Assembly: GCA_014529385.2 (NCBI GenBank)
Contig: CM043947.1
Location: forward strand, 123,392,891 to 123,456,890
Length of the DNA: 64,000 nt
Direction of reading: 5' to 3'
DNA from: Adiantum capillus-veneris
Lineage: Eukaryota > Streptophyta > Polypodiopsida > Polypodiales > Pteridaceae
Part shown: in pieces, positions 54,768-64,000 of the stretch
How the letters are laid out: the number at the start of each line of letters is the position of its first letter
Numbering within the stretch: position 1 is the stretch's first letter
Program-made: the position numbers and the translations under genes
The notes under the pieces: model-generated
Databases searched by the model: none
Told to the model about the DNA's origin: nothing
The model's input: only the letters and a program-made list of their open reading frames with translations

Positions 54768-55902
54768 TGTCAGGAGTTTTTTTTAGCAAGGGATTGCGCA
54801 TATGTACATACACATGCATGGTGCATCGAATAAAGGATTACCCAATTTCCATAGCAAGGTGGTTACGTGGGGCCCACGTGTGTACAGGTAGGATAGGGTG
54901 TACATAGTGCAGCGATTTTTACTATTATCAGTACCAGTGTGATTTTTCTACAATAAGGAGGAGTTGGTAGCACGTAAAACTTCTCAAGGAAGCTATCCGT
55001 GGCCCGACGGCATGAGATAAGCAGGTGCGTTAGATGGCATCGAGTGGCATCAGGAGGTCGAACGGGGTCAATACTTGCACGCGGAGAAGTATGGACATGA
55101 CGTGGGCGTTTTCTTGTGATACTTATGCAGAAAGGTCATCATGAGGACCACTTTTTGGGGCCACTTCACGTGGTTGTGGGATGCATTATTTGGAAAAACT
55201 GAGTGCCAGGTGTGCGGATGATGCAAAAAGGTGACAACTATGCACTGCGAGGTATGTTTTTGGCCTGTTCAGGGTCTGTTTGAGGTCATCTAAAAGGCCA
55301 CGGGTGCCCAACTAATAAATCTAAGTGTGGGAACTGAAAAGACAGAGAGAAGACCAGAAAAAAACGTGGAGAAGAGAGGAGGAACAGCCGCAGGTGTGTT
55401 TTTGCTCATTTTGGAGCCTGTTTTGGCCGTAAACTGCTCATCCGAGGTCGGATTTGAGCACTTTGACATTGTAGACTGGGGTTTTGGTTCATTCCGGACG
55501 CGATGGCGCTATCCATTTTGCCAAATTCCTCCCTTGTTTTTTGCTGTGTAAGTTTCTCCTATGAGCGAAGTTTCTGCTCCAGTTTGTGATTGTATCTGGT
55601 ATCTTTTACCCATATTGTGTGAGTTGTTTTCCCCATTGGTGTTGGCCCAAGCTCATTTGTATCTAAACATCAAAAATTATCCTCTTGTGAGCTGAATTTT
55701 TGGGTGTGTGTGTGTATGTGTGTGTCTCTGTGTGGAGTGGGCAAGTGGATAGTCTCTCTCCTCTCACTCCATAGGTGTGTTTCCTGTCTCGGCCAGGTGG
55801 TTGTGTAAGCCGAGTGGTGCCCCATAGTATGTGTGTGTGTATCTTCCCAAGAGTGTGTGTCGGGTTTTTATAGAGGCGCTGTGTGTGTTTTCATCCCGCT
55901 CA
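54768..55902 (+). repeat. 5' LTR of element E
   Basis: TGTCAGGAG to ATCCCGCTCA, 1135 bases; its first 486 bases match 61838-62323. The right end is set by the primer site a few bases on. Confidence 0.9.
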
Positions 55903-55910
55903 CATTCTTT

Positions 55911-55930
55911 TGGCGCCCCCACAGAGGATC
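55911..55930 (+). other. Primer-binding site of element E
   Basis: TGGCGCCCCCACAGAGGATC, eight bases after the LTR end; nearly the same as the site of element B. Confidence 0.75.
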
Positions 55931-56606
55931 TTCTTCGAGTACCTTCTGCTTCGAGCTTCAAGCTTCGAGATTTGGGATTATAGGTTACAGGCTACAGGGA
56001 CAGGTACAGGTACAAGTGATTCACACAGGTACAGGTAGCTGGAGTACACTGATATACTAGCAGTGATGTCACTTGCAGTTGTTGTGGGTATGCATCACTT
56101 GGCGCCTATTTGAGCGCATTGTCTGCTGGATTATACGTTACTTGTGGAAACTGCCATTGTACGCATTTGTGGAGCCATACTTGGTTGTATTTGGCAGTCC
56201 CAGCCATTTCTGAAGGCTTGGTATGGAAGATAGTCATTTCTGAGTCTTGACTATACGCGATTTGCATTAGCCTTCGTGTGAGGGTCGATAGCGTGAGGTT
56301 TTTATTGAGATGGGGGATTCTCAAATGTAGAGATCCTTTCGGTGATACAAGTAGCTGGAGCACCCTTTTTGTGACCTCGCCATAGGCTATGTACTAGTGA
56401 GTCCTTCTTGATGCTCGGGTTCTATTGTTGACAGTTTATGCATACATATACAGCCTATATTTTGGGTTCCTACTGCTCTATTTCTGGGGAAACTCTGCCA
56501 AAATTTTTCCAAGTTATGATGGCTGGTTTTTTGGTCTTTTGAGTCATTTATGCTGTTATGCTGCTGAAATTTTGGCAAAATCAGAGGTTTATTCAGGTGT
56601 GCCTTC

Positions 56607-56849
56607 TTGAGAGCTTCATGGTTGGCTTTAATGGATGATCAAAATGGCCCTCAATTCACTCCATTTCATTTAACTCAAAGAATCCAGATAAATGTTCAAG
56701 TGTCCAGGAAGATTTTTTTCCAGCAGCGCATAGTCTTTATGTTCGGGCCAAGAAGATTACGAGAGATCTTGGAATGTCCTTTGCCTGTTGTAATTCCGAT
56801 GATTACCTATGAAAACTCATTTGATGTGCATGTGTTTGTCCTTATCTAA
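56607..56849 (+). CDS. Leader ORF upstream of gag, element E
   Basis: Eighty codons with no known domain, ending IPMITYENSFDVHVFVLI, 102 bases before the gag ATG. The end resembles that of the leader ORF in element B (LPLVQGNVPFEVLIYVLV) in sequence and placement, which suggests a conserved pre-gag protein. The listed start is only the first available codon. Confidence 0.45.
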   Translation: MRASWLALMDDQNGPQFTPFHLTQRIQINVQVSRKIFFQQRIVFMFGPRRLREILECPLPVVIPMITYENSFDVHVFVLI

Positions 56850-56950
56850 AGTTGAGCTCCATCGAAGTTTTGGGGATTGGGTAGTCAAAAGTTTTGGGTT
56901 CTTGCACGTGTGTTCAAAGGGGTTCTCAAAGCATTGAAACTTGGGTAGCC

Positions 56951-57702
56951 ATGGCTTTCTCTTATCCGGAGTTTCATGGAAGAAGTGATGAAGATGTGGA
57001 AGAATTTTTGGAAAAGATGGAGGTTGTCTGCATTCGCAACCAGATTCATGACCCTGCACAAATGTTACGCCTTCTCCAAATTTGTTTGAAGAGTGATGCA
57101 CGAGTTTGGTCTAAATCATTTGAAGAGGAGTTGCGTGTGGCTGATCCACCTATAAGGTTGAGTTGGGACAATCTACGACATGGTTTGGAAGTGGAGTTTG
57201 TGAAGATAGAAGATCCTGACAAAGTGTGGCAAGAAGTACATGCTTTGGTGCAAAAGGAAGGTGAGCCAGTAGATGCATACATACGTAAGTTTTCATTGCA
57301 TGGGAGCGAATGTGCAAGGCCTTAGCACCACAGGTACCCCCGCCTGACATGATGAAGAAGGACAGGTTCTTAGCTGGTCTTTGGGAGAATATACGTTGGA
57401 GAGTGGAGCTAAAGAAGCCTAGGACATATGAAGATGCACTAGAGGTATCAAGGAACAAAGAGTGGAAGTTGAGGAAAATGAGCCAGTTAGGGGTGGAGTC
57501 TTTGCCCATGAGGTCTGAATTTCAGCCTATAGAGTCTTTACAAGGTCGCATGTCAGGGCTTCATCACGAACCAGTAGTTCCTGTTACTACTCAGGTTATG
57601 CTAGCACTGGTCACTACAACAGTGCAAGATGATGGGCTAAGGCAAGACATGAGGCAAATGGTAGATTTGATGAAGAATCTTAGCCTAAACATGCTAGGTT
57701 AA
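56951..57702 (+). pseudogene. gag: Gag capsid region, element E
   Basis: ATG at 56951 (MAFSYPEFHGRSDEDVEEF) begins the capsid-like region (WSKSFEEEL, VWQEVHALVQKEGE). A one-base frame change near 57290 moves it to 57310-57702 (MMKKDRFLAGLWENIRWRVE). An in-frame TAA at 57700 separates it from the nucleocapsid part. The order and spacing match gag of elements A and B. Confidence 0.88.
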
Positions 57703-58284
57703 GTGGGAAATAATCGAGGTCGAGGGAGGTTTGCAAATCAGCCAGGACGTGAAGAAAGGCCTAGGAATGGTGTTGGACAAAGCAATGGTAGGTTTTGGAG
57801 GCAGTCGCCCACATGTTATAATTGTGGAGAGTTGGGTCACATCAGCCCGCAATGTGATTGGCCACCAAGGATGGGGGGAGACATGTATCCATTGCCAAGA
57901 CAGGTGCTAACTAGGTCAAATGATCATGGCATCGAAATTAAGGGAGACGAAGGAACTAGTGGACTGACCCAAGAGGAAAAGGGAAAGACAAAAGTGCTAA
58001 GTGTAGTCACCTTGGAGAAGGCATCAAAGCTAGAGGATACATTAGTGATGCCTATTGGGAAGATGACCACAGAGGATAAGGAAGGAAGAAGTGCCCCAGG
58101 TCCTAGTAAGAAGAAAGGAAAGAGCCATGAAGGCAAGGATGTCAAGGCCAAGAGGAAAAGGAAATTTTCATGTGATGCCAGCAGGGTTGGGAGCATATCC
58201 TATTATACTGGGCGACATGGTACGATTAGCCTCTATGGTAAGACAGGTACCAAGAAGCTTTATAATATGGACATAAGGAAATGA
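57703..58284 (+). pseudogene. Gag nucleocapsid region, element E, fused to the post-protease linker
   Basis: A complete zinc knuckle, CYNCGELGHISPQC, near 57817-57858, then a Lys-rich linker. At about 58170-58230 the frame passes directly to the segment that follows protease in the other elements (TKKLYNMDIRK, compare TIYYDMRIGK in B). No DGGA active site or ILGRPWL strand is present, so protease has been deleted with the frame kept. TGA at 58282 (CGA decay possible) precedes the acidic linker. Confidence 0.82.
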
Positions 58285-59586
58285 TTAGAGGAGCTTTATG
58301 AAGATGAGGATGAGTCTAGTGATGAAGATTCTTCCACGGTGACAGATGAGGACAGTGATAGCACTACCAGTAGTGATGAGGATGCTGATGTTGCATTTCT
58401 TTTGATGGACAAAGAAATACAGGAGTTTGGTTTAGTTGCATTTGCGAATGAGGCTGAAGATGAAAGTGAAGGGCCTTATGAAGTGATTGAAGGGCTGATG
58501 CAAACCAAGGTTGAGTTGTCAAAGAAGGAGGAATTGATGACACAAATGATCAGTGGAGACCTCTCAGCTATGGAGAAGGATATATATTTGCATATGCTGG
58601 CTAGTTTTCCTGATTTGTTCATTACTTCATATGAAGAGATCAGAGGGTTCAAGGGTGAAGAGATGCATATAGAGCTTAAAGAAGGTGCTAAGCCAGTGCG
58701 ACAAAGGCTAAGAAGGATGGGTCAAGAGCAAATGGAAGCCTTGCGAGAAGAGGTGGACAAGTTGTTGAAGGCAGGGTTCAAAGTCCCTGTGGAGACCACA
58801 GAATGGGTGAGTCTAGTAGTAGTCAGTCCAAAGAAGGATGGGAAGTGGAGGATTTGTGTAGATTTTAAGCCCTTAAACGCAGCCACTAAGAAGAACCCAT
58901 ATCCTCTTCCATTCATCGATCAGATCTTGGATTCAGTGGCAGGTTATGAGAGGTACAGTGTGTGTGATGGTTTTTCAGGCTATTTTCAATTGAAGATTGC
59001 TCTTAAAGACCGCACAAAGACCACTTTTATTACGCCATGGGGCTGCTATTGCTACACAGTATTTCCATTTGAGTTGTCAAATAGACCTTTCTTCTATCAA
59101 GAGAGAGAAAATTGGGTGTTGGAACCATTCATTGGTAGTTGTGTTAAAGCTTTTATGGATGACTTCTGTGTTTATAGCAGTAGGGCTGAACACCATGAGA
59201 AGCTGCAGATGGTATTGGCTCGATATGATGAATGTGGAGGACAACTAAATCCAAAGAAATGTCATCTAGCACAGCCAAGGGTGAAGTTATTGGGCCACAT
59301 GGTGTCAGAAAATGGCATTGAGGCTGATCCATACAAGGTTAAGTCTATTATTCTTCTTCCATCACCTACGAGTACGAAGCAATTGGCAACCTTTATACAC
59401 AAAGTGAAGTACATGGCAAGGTTTATTCCATTGTCTTCGCAGCTTCTTTATCCATTACAGCAAGTGGAAAAGCATGATCCATTGCAATGGGATGACAAGT
59501 GTGAAGAAGTGTTTCAAGAGGTGAAAGAGGTGTTAGGGGGTTGTCAGCCATGCAGGCTCCTGATTGGGAGAAAGTGTTTTATGTAA
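58285..59586 (+). CDS. pol: Reverse transcriptase, element E
   Basis: An acidic Asp/Ser-rich linker (to about 58420), then RT: KPVRQRLRRMG, PKKDGKWRICVDFKPLN, and a catalytic FMDD box (AFMDDFCVYSS near 59150-59180). The segment ELSNRPFFYQERENW departs from the usual LTNAPATFQR, so the RT fold is probably damaged. A frame change near 59540 moves the coding to the next frame. Confidence 0.9.
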   Translation, partial: LEELYEDEDESSDEDSSTVTDEDSDSTTSSDEDADVAFLLMDKEIQEFGLVAFANEAEDESEGPYEVIEGLMQTKVELSKKEELMTQMISGDLSAMEKDIYLHMLASFPDLFITSYEEIRGFKGEEMHIELKEGAKPVRQRLRRMGQEQMEALREEVDKLLKAGFKVPVETTEWVSLVVVSPKKDGKWRICVDFKPLNAATKKNPYPLPFIDQILDSVAGYERYSVCDGFSGYFQLKIALKDRTKTTFITPWGCYCYTVFPFELSNRPFFYQERENWVLEPFIGSCVKAFMDDFCVYSSRAEHHEKLQMVLARYDECGGQLNPKKCHLAQPRVKLLGHMVSENGIEADPYKVKSIILLPSPTSTKQLATFIHKVKYMARFIPLSSQLLYPLQQVEKHDPLQWDDKCEEVFQEVKEVLGGCQPCRLLIGRKCFM

Positions 59587-60503
59587 ATCCATGAGTAGGG
59601 GATGATGCCATTGGAGCCATCCTATTGCAAAAGGGGAAGGGCATCCATTATATGAGTCCAGTGTATTGTGCAAGCCGAGTGAAGTTGGTAGCGGAGAGAA
59701 AGTTCTCGGAAGTAGAGCTAGTGATGGCCAGTGTAATATTTGCTTGTCGGCGATTTCGTCATTACTTGCTACCATGGCCTTTTGTTTTCTTCATGAGTTA
59801 TGCCTTTTTTCCACAGTTAATTAATGGTACTAACATGTCAAATGTGGTGAAGAAATGGGTAATTGAGCTGCAAGAGTTTGAGTTCTCTTTTCTAGTGGAA
59901 GATAGTACAAGGGCTACCCTAGCTGATTTGTTGACCTACAAGGAGAATCCCCTTATTTCTAAGGAAGAGGTGGTGAGAAAGGTAGTTGAAGAAGTGCCAC
60001 ATATCAGCAATGCACATGTGTTGTTCTTTGATGGTTCATACAGAAAGAGCCATGATGCAGCTTCAGGGGGTATAGCACTTTATGATCCAGAGGGGAAGCT
60101 AGTATGCAAGAGAGGGTTCAAATTGGATGCTCATAGTAACAATGAGGCTGAATATGCTACTCTGGAAGCCGGATTACACATTTGTTTGAAGCATGGGGTT
60201 CGAAGGTTGAGCATAAAAGGTGATGCCTTGTTAGTGGTGAAGCAAGTGCTTGGTGTGTGGAAGAGAAAGAACACCTCATTGAAGGAAATGTGCTTCAGAA
60301 TTAAAGGCCTGTTAAAAAAGTTCGAAGCATGGATCATCAGACACATTGAACGTTCTCTAAATGGAGAGGCACATGAAGCAGCTCAAGGCATGATTGGGGA
60401 GCTATTTGTGTTGAGGACCACTTTAGCTCTTTATCATGGCCGGGAAAGTTTGGCTCAAGAAGAGGAGTTTTTGCTAACAAGAATCATTCCAAAGGAGATT
60501 TAG
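59540..60503 (+). CDS. Degenerate RNase H and second RNase H, element E
   Basis: First RNase H (about 59560-59940) with VGDDAIGAILLQ after a stop (TGA near 59591) and no Asp in the first motif. The second RNase H (about 60000-60420) is complete: FFDGSYRK, NNEAEYATL, IKGDALLVVKQ, NGEAHEAA, which supplies the four acidic residues. A TAG at 60501 precedes the integrase part in the same frame. Confidence 0.9.
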
Positions 60504-61314
60504 AAGTCTAAGAAGTATGGCTTTGTGCATAGAGAATACAGGTACAAATTGATTGGTGACGTCTTATACATGAAAGGGGCTGATCTCGTGTTGAGACGTG
60601 TACCTTGGCGGGAGGAGCTTTACAGAGTGTTGGAAGAGAATCATGAAGGCGCATGTGGTGGCCATTTTGCGCTAAAGATCACCTTGCATAAGATTTTGCA
60701 AGAGGGGTATGTATGGCCTAGTTTTTCACAAGGATGTTCACCATTGGTGTAGGTCTTGCAATAGGTGTCAAGCATTTGGGAAGAGAGTGTTGAAGCCAGA
60801 GCTACGAAAAACCATTATGGCGTTTGATGTGTTTGAAAAGTGGGGGATTGATGCAATAGGCCCGTTACCTATCACAAGCAGGGGCAAAAGCTATATTTTG
60901 ATGGCAGTGGACTATCTCTCTAGATGGGCAGAGGCTATAGTAGTAAAACAGATCGCTGCAAAGGATGTGACAAAATTTGTGTATGATGAAATATGTTGCA
61001 AGTTTGGGGTGCCATTAGAGCTACTTTCAGATAAGGGGCCAGGATTTAGAGCTAAACTGCTAGACTTCTTATGCGCAAAGATAAAGATTAGGCACCAGCA
61101 TACCACTCCTTATTACCCACAGTGTAATGGATTAAATGAAAGATTCAATGGTGAGTTGGTACAGATTCTTTCGAAAGTGACAGAGCACCAAGGAAATAAT
61201 TGGGATTTGGAATTGGCTAGTGCATTATGGGCTTACCGTACTTCGGTGAAGATAGGTACAGGGTTTACTCCATTTAATTTGGTATATGGAAAGGAAGCAC
61301 TATTGCCTGTGTAA
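60504..61314 (+). CDS. Integrase, element E
   Basis: The zinc domain starts in the frame of 60525-60752 (GACGGHFALKITLHKIL). A one-base shift at about 60725 moves it to 60709-61314 (DVHHWCRSCNRCQ). Core residues: Asp in WGIDAIGPLP, Asp in LLSDKGPGF, Glu position in NGLNERFNG. It ends in TAA at 61312, in frame with the tail. Confidence 0.9.
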
Positions 61315-61809
61315 GTAGAGTTTCCTACAGTAAAGATGCTAGAGAAGCTACTTGGGATGTCTAGTAATGCATTCAAAGAGAGGCTCTTACAGTTACAGGA
61401 CGTTCAGTTGGATAGGATGAGCGCATTGGAGCATTATGGGAAGATGCAAGATAGGGCTTTGGCAAAGATAAATGAAAAGGTCAAAAGTAAGGGTATCAAG
61501 AAGCATGACTTAGTTTTGCGTTACAATAGAAAGCTCGACAACACCTTCCAAAAGAAGTTTCAGATTAAGTGGGAAGGCCCTTTCAAGGTAGTGGAGTTTT
61601 TTTCAAATGGTACATATCAGTTGGCTTACCTGGATGGGATTCTACATAAGTCAAGGGTAAATGGATTGCGTCTTAAATTGTATCATGCTAGATTGATGAT
61701 GGTGGAGCAGGATGAGCTATCTCTGGAGCAAGTGATGTCTATGAGGGATGAGGAGACCTGTGATGCGGCGAGTCTCATATCTATCTTTGCTGCTGCTGAT
61801 CATGAATGA
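61315..61809 (+). pseudogene. Integrase C-terminal tail, element E
   Basis: Same frame as the core after the 61312 stop. GPY-type module: KWEGPFKVVEFF, TYQLAYLDGILHKSRVNGLR. It ends at 61809, followed by a purine-rich tract (61820-61829) and the LTR. Confidence 0.85.
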
Positions 61810-61837
61810 TCTAGCAGGCTAGGGGATGGGCAAATTA

Positions 61838-62323
61838 TTTCAGGAGTTTTTTTGAGCAAGGGATTGTGCATATGTAAATACACATGCATGGTGCATCGAA
61901 TAAAGGATTACCCAATTTCCATAGCCAGGTGGTTACGTGGGGCCCACGTGTGTACAGGTAGGACAGGGTGTACATAGTGCAACGATTTTCACTATTATTA
62001 GTACCAGTGTGTTTTTTCTACAATAAGGAGGATTTGGTAGCGCGTCAAACTTCTTGAGGAAGCTATCCACAGGCCGACGACATGAGGTAAGCAGGTGCAT
62101 TAGATGGCATCGAGTGGCATCAGGAGGTCGAACGGGGTCAATACTTGCACGCGGAGAAGTATGGACACGATGTGGGCGTTTTCTTGTGATACTTATGCAG
62201 AAAGGTCATCATGAGGACCAATTTTTGGGTCCACTTCACGTGGTTGCGGGATGCATTATTTGGAAAAACTGAGTGCCAGGTGTGCAGATGATGCAAAAAG
62301 GTGACAACTATGCACTGCGAGGT
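61838..62323 (+). repeat. Truncated 3' LTR of element E
   Basis: Matches the first 486 bases of the 5' LTR; the first bases read TTTCAGG instead of TGTCAGG. Similarity stops abruptly at GCACTGCGAGGT (62323). Confidence 0.9.
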
Positions 62324-64000
62324 CAGTTTTCTCTACACGTGGAATATGTCTCATGTAAGGATGTCTTTAAAAAAACCATTTTTGAAGTACAAGATGTACT
62401 TGTCCGTGGAGGTAACTACAAACACTCTACAAGGGGAGAGAGAGGGACCCTCATTAGCTTTGCTCCACACTGGCTAAAACGAACTCCTTGAGTTCCTAGA
62501 CCATGTGATAACATGTACCAAAAAAAACCCTACAAGTGGGTCTATAACTACATAATCTAGAAACTGATTTTGTACACCACAGTCCAAAATGCTTGGCTCT
62601 TACATGACCTTGTCATTTCTCGAAAGAGCAAACATAGTTTGTGTAGAAAAACAAACCAAAAGAAACAAAATCAAAACAGATGCGTACCTGTAGGTTAAAC
62701 ATAGTGGTCACTTATCCGAAGTGAAGAGAACCTGCCCAAATTTCCCGCCTACAAAGGCCTAAGAACACTAACTGAAAATGAGTGAAATGCAAGACGTATG
62801 AACATGGAGCCTTGGGTGTTGCTTGTGCAATATAGACCCCTTGGTGAAAATCAACATTGGCAAACCCCTTGGTTAATATTTGCAGTAAAACTGCTCCACT
62901 AGCAGTCCCCTTGTCCTATGTCTGTGACCCCCCTTGGGTTTACCCGTGGCATTACATTCGTGTGGAAGTTGAAATTTGGCCACTACCTCTTGGAAATCTG
63001 TGGACTTCTTTCCTTGAAAGTGCAAGTGTCATGGGTCCAAGAACTGACCAGCAATACTTTAAGAAGTGATTGAGTAATCACGAGATTGGTCTTACCCTAA
63101 AACTGTATGCATATATACACTTTTAGTGCTATAGATAAAAGAAAAGGTCCACTCAAGTTTGAATCGTATTCACCGTTGGATCTGCTCTAGACCTAGAAAT
63201 CCATAATCGTGGGTTTTTGTGAATAGTCGTGTTGAACAGCCACCGTGCTGTCTGAAATGCTTGCTCTATCCATACACCTTAGCAGAGATAAGCCTTTAGG
63301 AGTTTGAATCTTTTAAAAAATCAATGTGATCTACACTCTGAAGGTATAGATTGAGAAAATAATACCCAAAAATTTGATAATGGCAAGAATCTTGCCTGTC
63401 CATGAAAATCAGTGGGTACTCAACGAAATAGAGTTGGTCGATCTTGAAAGAAATTACTGATGGATTACAAAAAGATGGGTATTAGACATTACAAAGTAAG
63501 TGGCAAGAGAGGGCTTGTAGCCCTTTTGGTTGTCTTTTAGCCCTTCCTGTTACCATATTGACATAGAAAAATGTCAATGGGCACGTCGAGTTTGACCTTT
63601 CCCGCAAAAAAGTTGGAAAGAGAGAGAAAGAGAGAATGATGGGCTGAGAAAAAAGCCTTATTTGAATGGGTTGTATGTCCCTTGCATATGAGCCAGTACA
63701 TACCATGGCTATGTCTGAACGTATTTTATAAGCGTACAAAAGGGTATTTCTACCACGCCCTTATAGAGAGAGGTACCATAAGTCACATCTTGACCGACTT
63801 ACTGTGTAAGTGATCGTGAGTGTATAAGGGTCATATGTATGGCATGTTGCCTGTGAATAAACACAAACACAAAATGTTTTAAAACATCAATAACTGAGCT
63901 CGGCCTTGATAGAGTCACTAGTGCTATAGCGGAAGCGTATGCAATGATGGGTGTCGTACGTCCATCATACTAGCATGCCATGCATACAGGAAAGAGAAAA
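62324..64000. other. Downstream sequence, no gene recognised
   Basis: Short ORFs (62273-62491, running out of the LTR fragment; 62857-63069; 63482-63739 on the minus strand) have no recognised domains and no supporting splice or start context. No repeats of the families above were found. Confidence 0.45.

Larger units (their letters stand above)
54768..62323 (+). mobile_element. Tat-type Ty3/gypsy retrotransposon E
   Basis: 5' LTR 54768-55902, primer site 55911-55930, leader ORF, gag, RT, degenerate RNase H, second RNase H, integrase, 3' LTR fragment 61838-62323. The family differs from A and B but has the same architecture. The protease domain is missing. gag and pol are broken by at least three frameshifts and five stops. 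The 3' LTR ends after 486 bases where the 5' LTR continues for another 650, so the right end of the element is deleted and no target duplication can be shown. Confidence 0.93.

Noticed and set aside
62857-63069. 70-codon ORF as a gene
   Set aside because: No recognised motif, homologue in the window or promoter/splice context.

Overview
The window is repeat-dense nuclear DNA of a land plant. The evidence is Ty3/gypsy elements with two RNase H domains (Tat-type), a chromodomain Ty3/gypsy element, a Ty1/copia element with an initiator-Met-tRNA primer site, the remains of a plant polyphenol oxidase gene, and GT-AG introns. Which plant group cannot be read from the sequence. Long GA/CT and GT/CA microsatellites are unusually abundant. 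No tRNA, rRNA or CRISPR was seen. I found no clearly intact host gene.

Layout. 1-714: 3' end of an unassigned LTR retrotransposon. 715-1057: Ty1/copia LTR remnant. 1058-9385: Tat-type element A, which lacks its 5' LTR. 9644-23898: four interleaved intron-bearing genes (+, -, +, -) unlike the retrotransposons around them. They are (i) an unrecognised gene split by a hAT-like MITE and an inverted solo LTR of family A; (ii) a gene coding for a centromeric-type histone H3 fold, then a Ulp1-like SUMO protease, an acidic linker and an FCP1-like HAD domain; (iii) an unrecognised acidic gene; (iv) a D-D-E transposase-like gene. Genes ii and iii diverge from a 2.2 kb microsatellite region that holds four GC-rich hairpin repeats. 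This block is the most novel part of the window and may be an undescribed large DNA transposon or an assembly of captured genes.

24165-49469: a chromovirus (element C, minus strand) with 5 bp target duplications. It was later split twice: Tat-type element B (25839-35104) sits in its 3' LTR and copia element D (43474-48685) in its 5' LTR. 49475-50600: polyphenol oxidase pseudogene. 50600-54141: unrecognised ORFs. 54325-54765: fold-back repeat. 54768-62323: Tat-type element E, with no protease and a truncated 3' LTR. 62324-64000: nothing recognised.

How they fit together. Nearly every reading frame is broken, and most premature stops look like C-to-T (or, on the other strand, G-to-A) decay of CAA, CAG, CGA or TGG codons, as expected from deamination of methylated cytosine in silenced DNA. 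Splice sites in the four-gene block and in element C still join in phase, so those gene models are well supported even though the copies are dead.
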